DNA from: Enchytraeus crypticus
Taxonomy: Eukaryota; Annelida; Clitellata; Enchytraeida; Enchytraeidae
Assembly: GCA_905160935.1 (NCBI GenBank)
Contig: CAJHZI010000424.1
Span: 750,001-814,000 of the forward strand
Direction of reading: 5' to 3'
Length of the DNA stretch: 64,000 nucleotides
The notes below the pieces were generated by a model. It was not told where the DNA came from and ran no database searches. It saw nothing but the letters and a program-made list of their open reading frames with translations. Shown here one piece after another: positions 58,060-64,000 of the stretch. Position 1 is the first letter of the stretch; every line of letters begins with the position of its first letter. Position numbers and translations under genes: made by a program.

Positions 58060-58215
58060 AGAAGCATCATCGTCATCTTCCCTTGAATTCCAATTTAGCT
58101 AGAGTCGGGTTTCGATTAGATTTTCTCCACTCCTTTCTGTGGGGTGGGAAAATTTTAAAGCGATTTAGAAAAATTTTAAGCAATTTCTCGAGTCTAGGCT
58201 AATTACCACTAGTAA
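58060..58215 (-). repeat. mosaic SINE-1 fragment
   Basis: catcttcccttgaattcc, tttagctagagtcggg, and the gagtctaggct body block. Confidence 0.65.
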
Positions 58216-58578
58216 AGACAATTTAAAAAATTTTACTGGGATGAAGGCAAATAACTAAAGCTTATATTAGAAACATTGAGCAGATTTCTTACAAAAGCAA
58301 TATTCTTGGTTACCCTGACTTTTTCTTCACAAATAGTTTTTGTGAGCAGTTTTGTTAACGAAACCACGCAATTGTATTCATTTTTATATAAGGAGTTAAT
58401 CGTTCAAGGATGGTACAAATCACATTGATTAAGAAGCCCTTGGGCCAGAACTCTGTCTCTACTCAGGTAATTAAATTTTAAATTCAGATTTTAAACAAAC
58501 AAACATAGTTTTCCCTCTCCTCAGTTACCAGATTGAAATCCTCATGTGCATGTGAGCTTACATCAAGACATACTGTAT

Positions 58579-58579
<1 letters not shown>
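58216..58579. other. intergenic, nothing recognised
   Basis: No coding or repeat signature seen. Confidence 0.4.
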
Positions 58580-58636
<57 letters not shown>

Positions 58637-58715
58637 TATACATACATGCATACATGCATATATATATATATATATACATTTAAATATACATTATATATAT
58701 ACGCTCTTATATAGA
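58580..58715. repeat. (TA)n microsatellites
   Basis: Two TA runs separated by acatgcata words. Confidence 0.9.
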
Positions 58716-58841
58716 AAGGCTGGCAAAGCTAATGTTAACGTCAGTTTCCTCACTCGAAAGCGATGTCAGTGACGGGCCAGCGTATCAGTGTGTCAGTACC
58801 GACCCCGCGCATACCGATCCGCGGTATGCGCGGGGTCGGTA
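58715..58841 (-). repeat. tRNA-SINE truncated by a fold-back
   Basis: Normal reverse SINE text (gctaatgttaacgtcagtttcctc ... gtcagtgacggg). It then breaks into a perfect inverted repeat: arms 58797..58816 and 58822..58841 around loop ATCCG. The left arm contains the SINE's own gaccccgcgcata block. Confidence 0.8.
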
Positions 58842-58978
58842 TATATTGCATATATATTGTACGGTATATATTGTATATATTGTTTATATATCGGTATATA
58901 TTGGGTATATATCGATATCGGTATATTGTCGGTATATATTGTCGGTATATATTGCATATATTGGTCGGTATATACTTG

Positions 58979-59016
<38 letters not shown>

Positions 59017-59031
59017 CAAGTATATACCGAT

Positions 59032-59088
<57 letters not shown>
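58842..59088. repeat. (TA)-rich tandem repeats with a second fold-back
   Basis: Tandem ggtatatattgt units, then an inverted repeat spanning 58961..59034 with arms tcggtatatacttgtcgata and its complement around (TA)n, then (TA)n to 59088. Confidence 0.9.
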
Positions 59089-59092
<4 letters not shown>

Positions 59093-59109
59093 TAGGCCTA
59101 TACACGCAC

Positions 59110-59305
59110 AATCATCTTCGACATTTTACCTTGAATCCCAGTTTAACTAAGGTTGGGATATCGAATAGTTATTAGTAATATCTGGAGCCCAGGCACCCAC
59201 CCACTCTCTGACGTTGGTTTAGATATTAGTGCTTTGTCGCCTTTTGTGACACGTGCAGTTAACGGTAGGTATAGTCTTCAGCAAATCGGTCACAACACAG
59301 GTTTA
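59110..59305 (-). repeat. mosaic SINE-1, near full length
   Basis: Tail ccttgaatcccagttt, body ctggagcccaggcac, head tttgtgacacgtgcag ... gcaaatcggtcacaacacagg. It lies in the receptor gene's downstream intron, about 45 bp from the exon donor. Confidence 0.75.
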
Positions 59306-59349
59306 AATTTATATGCATGATAATTAGTTATAACAAAAAGATAACTTAC

Positions 59350-62033
59350 TGAAGTTCCTGCTGCTGATGCAGTAAATGAAAGGATTGGCGCAGCTTGAGA
59401 CAAACACAAGATTCTGCGCCACCATGTTCAACAAACTGTACCAGTAAACTTCTGTAGGACTGGGCAAACGACGCTTCATTCTATTCGTTCCCTCGGGTAG
59501 TTTACCACTGGCATTACCGGTAGTTGCCATGTACTCTAGCTTCTTCTCCAGATTCACCTGCTGAACGGCATAGTATGGAGTCCAGCAAACAATGAACACA
59601 GAGGTCACTACGAAAACCATCACAGTGACCTTCTTGATAGGTCTAGGTGGCCCGGACGAGCCACCCGATGTGGCTCTTGAGCTCCTGAAATCCCTGCTCA
59701 ACGAGGAGCGAGTGGAGCCCCTGAGGAAGCTGGAGCTGGTCTCCCTCTCTATGACTCTATGACCCCCAGTGACCTCAGGACCTCTCACTCGTCTGAAACA
59801 ATGCAATCCCCTGGATGTCTGTTCAGAGTTATTATTTTCGGTGTTGATACGGTTGTCCACGGTTCTAATCTTAGTGCCATTCGATTCAGGTCGTTCTTGA
59901 TGCAGTTGATTTTCCCTGAAACTGGATCTTCCCTGACAAATCCTATCAGATAATAAACTAACTGGAGTAGCATTGAAAGAATTTCCAAAAGTGGTATCTC
60001 TGGAAATATTTTCGTAATGATTTGCAGAGTTTCTGCTTCGATCATTACTGGACGTTATATAACTGTTCAAAGATTCCTCTAACTGGTAATATGGCACATG
60101 TGCAGCAATGTCTAAGCCAGACTGTCGATTATCGCATTGTCTCATTTCTGTCATTGTTCTACCGTTATTCGATCTAACTTCGAGAGATCTCGAATTTTCT
60201 AACTTTCCATTAGTTGTTTGTTTCCTAGATCTGAATGACAAAGATACATCATGACAAGGCGGTTGTGAGGACAAGGGAGATCTTGCTGTTCTATTGCTAA
60301 CTAGTCTACCACAGCTTCTTCTAGATCCGTTACAATCGTCAGCAGTTGAGCTTACTGGCAGGTTTATTCGACTATGACAACCTCCAGCACCAAACATCAC
60401 GGCTTCTGTCACAGCTGATCCATGACAATTTAATAGAACAGTTGAATCTTTCACCACTGCATTTGGGAATTCCTTGGTATCTCGTCGACAAGAAGTACTG
60501 AGAGGCTGGAAGGCTCCGGAAGTCCGAGTGAAAGTCCTTCTCAGTCGCACCCTCTCAGTGCCCGCTCTAGAAGTTTCTCCAGCTCCTGGAATGGAATGGA
60601 GTAACATGCATCGCAGCAGTAATCCATAGCATACAGCCATTATGATGATTGGTAGGAGGAATCCTACCAGGAGCTCAAAGTACGTCCAGAAGGTCTGATG
60701 GTAGATTACTGTTGGCCATTCCATGCGACATAGGACTCTGGAATCTTGGAATACACTAGATCCAGCCAGTCTCGGATTAGAACGTGATTTGTTTACTATA
60801 TCCTCCGAAGAGTCAGTGTTGTTTGCAGAAGTAGTTGAAAGATTGAGAGATTTCGACTCAGCATGTCTCGTTGATATAAGTTTGGTAAAATTCTCAAAGC
60901 ATAGAGAACAGGTTTCTGAATCAGTTAGAAATCCGACTACAGTTAGATGAGCCGACTCTTTTCTATTAATTGATTTCTGATCGTCACCTTTAATTTGAGT
61001 ACGCTCATTTAGTGGATAGAGTTTATCTGACTTTTTCCGGTTCCGTAATTCAGAGCTATTAACTAATTCTGAATTATGTTTAACTTCTAACGTAGATGCT
61101 TTTGAATCAGCAAATGGAGTGAAAGAGGAAGAAATTGGAATTTGTAGCAGAGCTGATTGCGAAAGAGATGTTGACCGGTGAGCAGGCAATGATGATGATT
61201 GCTTTTGAGAAGAAAGAAATGAATTCATTGTTTCAATTTTTGAAAGCACTGGTGTAGCACTTGTAATTTGCGATGAAAACGAAATCAATGATGAATTCAA
61301 ATATGATAATGATTTTCTAGATGAAGTTTGCCGACTGCTTTGAAATAATGTTGCCAGATGTTCTGTGTTTTGTTCATTCATGCCTAGAGTTAATGGCCAA
61401 ATAGTCGTTGCATTGTCTAAGTAGGTTGAGGATGAGATTAGAAGTGACGAGGCAGATAATGACGATGAAGAATGTTTATGAAGAAGTGACGACTCTGTTG
61501 ACGATGATTGAGAGAATAAATCAGAAGCAACTGAGCTTGATTTTGATAACAATGAATATGACGGTGCAGAATCAGCTGATTCTGTATGTGCAGTTGTTGA
61601 GATCTCTGGTGACATAATCCTATACGTTCCAGGCGCAGACAGAATCTGTGCAGACGATGAAAAAAATTCCACTTCAGCTGAATCCGAGTCTGACACAGAA
61701 GGCAAAGTTGGTGATGATATATTTGATGATAACATGTGAGACTCAATAGACTTTATGTCTTTAGGAGGCATGTTTACGACAGGTGTTGATGAGGCAGCGA
61801 GAGAATCTGGTTTAAGAAGAGAAATAGGATCAGAGAGATGCTGAGATCTGGACGGAGAGATAAGATCAGAGAGATGTTGAGATCTGGGTGGAGAGATAAG
61901 GCTGGTGTCAGCGTAGAGCCAGTAAGGTGTAACAGTGAGCACACACACGAGCCACAGCAGAATACAGGACCACGAGGCGTTACGTATCGTCCTGTAGCGA
62001 AGTGAACTGAGCGGATGTACAACAGCCAGGTAT
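59350..62033 (-). CDS. class A GPCR, single exon from DRY motif to TM7
   Basis: Internal exon of a rhodopsin-family receptor, probably for a peptide ligand. It encodes 894 whole codons. The acceptor GTTTCAG precedes A-TAC, completing the Arg of DRY and reading (R)YLAVVHPLSSLRYRTIRN. TM4 is WSCILLWLVCVLTVTPYWLYA (exon residues about 21-41). Extracellular loop 2 is about 400 residues, Ser-rich, with a 12-residue tandem repeat (SP.RSQHLSD.I) and many N-glycosylation sites; the conserved loop Cys is in LCRMEWP (residue 435). TM5 is FELLVGFLLPIIIMAVCYGLLL. Intracellular loop 3 is about 320 residues. TM6 is VTVMVFVVTSVFIVCWTPYYAV with CWTP. TM7 contains SCANPFIYCISSRNF with NPxxY. The donor GTAAGT follows at 59349. 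Exons for TM1-3 and the C-terminal tail lie outside or were not found. The subfamily is not assigned. Confidence 0.9.
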
Positions 62034-62061
62034 CTGAAACCATGCGAGATCTTATTTATAT

Positions 62062-62205
62062 GGTAAAGCTAAAGCTAAAAAAGCTAAGGCTAACGTCAGT
62101 TTCCTCACTCTAAAGCGATGTCAGTGACGGGCGAGCCCGGGATTTGACACCAACTGATCCTCGTTCGAGTATGTTACCGACTTGGCCACTGGCTCCAGCC
62201 AAATA
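62062..62205 (-). repeat. tRNA-derived SINE beside receptor splice acceptor
   Basis: Full-length reverse copy, with a (aagcta)n tail at 62070..62095. It begins only about 30 bases upstream of the receptor exon's 3' splice site, in the same orientation as the gene. Confidence 0.8.
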
Positions 62206-62439
62206 TGGCACCCATACTTAGACTGAATTAAAATCGTAACTACATGTAAATTAAATGGCATCTAAATTCATGTATTTTAAACGTCACCTAAAACTATCCA
62301 GAATTGAATAAAATCATGGAGAAGCCTGTAACATTAGCGATCACTCGGCGACTACAGATAATATCTTGTGAAACTAAGCAGCAACTTATAACAATGCAGA
62401 AGAGCATAATGTGTTGTATATTTTTAAAGCACCTTACTA

Positions 62440-62620
62440 TCTTCCATGACAACATCGAGCACTATTGAGACAAATACATGCCGGTCAGCAAAAAGAAGGT
62501 CTACAACGATGCAAAATCCCAAATCCAGAAAATCAGTCCAAAGATAAAGGAAATTAAAGAGACGAAGTGTTGGTCGCAACTCTTGGACACTGGATGGAAA
62601 AGAGAGAAGCTTATGTTCCT
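62440..62620 (+). repeat. unnamed dispersed repeat (copy 4)
   Basis: acaacatcgagcactattgag, aaaaagaaggtc, cccaaatccagaaaatcag, cttggacactggatgg then aaaagagag. Best match to the reverse copy at 6433..6640. Confidence 0.65.
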
Positions 62621-62995
62621 ATGTGTGGAGCCTACGCGCTTCAAATGAAAACTTCCGAAAAGTTGATTGAAGAGAATTCTAGATCTACGTTGCAGCATGC
62701 TGGAAAGAATGATGAGATTGCTTTGAGAGTTAAGAATTTAGATAATCGAGTATTGAAGGCTGCATCACTTTAATCAAGTGAAACATACAGGGTTGTCCCG
62801 TGGAGGTAATGGACTTATAGGATAGTGAAGCTGTTTTGTAAATGATACTCTATTTAGTCTTCAATCATTGCAAAACAGGTGTAACGTGTGAGTACTCGGA
62901 ACTACAAAAAGTTTCTCGCGCAAGAGAATTTTGAACAAACTGCAATCGATCAATATCATAGACAAGAGGTTTTAAAACGAGGGAAATATAAATAA
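62621..62995. other. intron or intergenic, nothing recognised
   Basis: A short open frame (62567..62773) has no recognisable feature. Confidence 0.35.
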
Positions 62996-63071
62996 TATAT
63001 ATATACATGTATACATACATCTGCATATACTGTATGTATATATGTATATACACATATATAAATATATATAA

Positions 63072-63107
<36 letters not shown>

Positions 63108-63149
63108 CATATACTGTAGAGAAAATGCATAGAGATAGGCCAATATATA

Positions 63150-63206
<57 letters not shown>

Positions 63207-63230
63207 TGTATATACATGTATATATATCTA

Positions 63231-63275
<45 letters not shown>
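62996..63275. repeat. (TA)n microsatellites, three blocks
   Basis: TA runs at about 63060..63105, 63155..63203 and 63235..63275. The last abuts the 3' tip of a LINE. Confidence 0.95.
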
Positions 63276-63279
<4 letters not shown>

Positions 63280-63925
63280 TAGTACTGCCTACTGGCAGGT
63301 CCATGGTACATAACGCCTCCACTCTTCTCTGTCTTCCGCCTTCCTCTTCATTTCCACATATGAGTAGGTCATTAAATTATCTAACATACCTAATCTCTGC
63401 CTGCCTCTCGGCCTCTTTTTCCTTCCATTCTACCTTCTATGACCTATTTTAATAGACCTTCCCCCTTAGAATGTGTGCTATCCATCTCTTCTTCCTATTT
63501 CTTAATACATTTATCAACTGTCCATCTGTGCCAACTCTCTCCAGGACTTCCTCATTTGTAACCTTTTGAGTCAAGCTAATCCTCTCCATTCTTCTCCAAA
63601 TCCACATTTCCAATGCCTCCAGTTTCCTAATTGCTTCCTTCCTTAAGGTCCATGTTTCACATCCATATAATAGCGTGGTTCAAACCAAAATTTTCACTAT
63701 CTTTACCTTTGTGTCTTTCTTTAGACTTTTTGTTAATAGTTCTTTTCTACTACCAAATGCCGCTTTTGCTTGTGCAATCCTACTGCATATTTCAGTCTCA
63801 CATTTCCCATCATCGGTTATAGTATGACTCAAATATTTGAAACTCCTTACCTGTTCCAATTTCGTACCATTTATCGTATTATCTTCACCTTTATTATTGG
63901 ACACTCTCATAACCTTGGTCTAAGA
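63276..63925 (-). mobile_element. RTE-like LINE 3' fragment (650 bp)
   Basis: From ctcttagtactgcctactggcagg back to MRVSNNKGEDNTING, including FKYLSHTITDDGKCETEICSR and IAQAKAAFGSRKELLTKSLKK. Nearly parallel to 47066..47700. Confidence 0.88.
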
Positions 63926-64000
63926 TATGCGTAAGATATAAGATAAGAATCGAAATCCTCGTGGTCCTGTATTCTGTATTCGCGCTGATCTGTGAGTAAA

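Noticed and set aside
59324-59349. Receptor ending SKLSFCYN-stop
   Set aside because: A strong GTAAGT donor lies just before, after RNF; the extra residues are intron read-through.
61408-61746. Open frames on both strands inside the receptor exon
   Set aside because: Shadows of the Ser-rich loop in other frames.

Overview
The window is animal nuclear DNA: AT-rich, intron-bearing, and packed with retroposons, minisatellites and (TA)n, (CT)n, (GAT)n and (ACT)n tracts. Two host genes are supported. The first is MESD, the ER chaperone for LDL-receptor-family proteins, complete in five exons on + (5627..21601). The second is one very large internal exon of a class A G-protein-coupled receptor on - (59350..62033). 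The MESD protein resembles protostome (boca-like) versions and several mobile elements are of invertebrate type, so I infer a protostome invertebrate. I cannot choose between arthropod and lophotrochozoan: a Jockey-clade LINE leans one way, and frequent TACATGTA-type words lean the other.

Layout. 1..5626: intergenic, with a 15-bp minisatellite, SINE pieces and a 75-bp direct duplication. 5627..21601: MESD. Intron 2 carries a TIR-flanked, hAT-like DNA transposon (8825..15100) with a Jockey LINE (10589..14906) nested in it; both have recognisable target duplications. Intron 4 is mostly a 3.7-kb minisatellite of 16-bp units with higher-order structure. 21700..33400: degraded RTE-like LINE fragments, SINEs, a 27-bp G-rich minisatellite and a long (ACT)n tract. 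33470..37675: a Penelope-like retroelement with tandem upstream repeats, a TATA motif, a candidate hammerhead ribozyme, an ORF1 with an SGNH-hydrolase-like domain whose last 1.08 kb is tandemly duplicated, and a reverse transcriptase cut off at its GRPI motif next to a perfect hairpin. 38130..46140: LINE fragments, minisatellites, a second LINE class (41145..43768) and SINEs. 46960..50105: the most complete RTE-like LINE (-), followed by a 229-bp fold-back. 51000..59305: repeats. 59350..62033: the receptor exon. 62034..64000: SINE, (TA)n and an RTE-like fragment.

The repeat families form a small ecosystem. At least four short families are recognisable: a tRNA-derived SINE, a 5S-rRNA-derived SINE, and two mosaic SINEs that appear to share one 5' head but carry different 3' tails. 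Each mosaic tail matches the 3' end of a different LINE in this same window. One tail holds a conserved stem-loop followed by (GA)n; the other ends in (GAT)n. Many microsatellites here sit directly at these retroposon ends.

All family assignments were made by eye from motifs. No alignment or database search was run.
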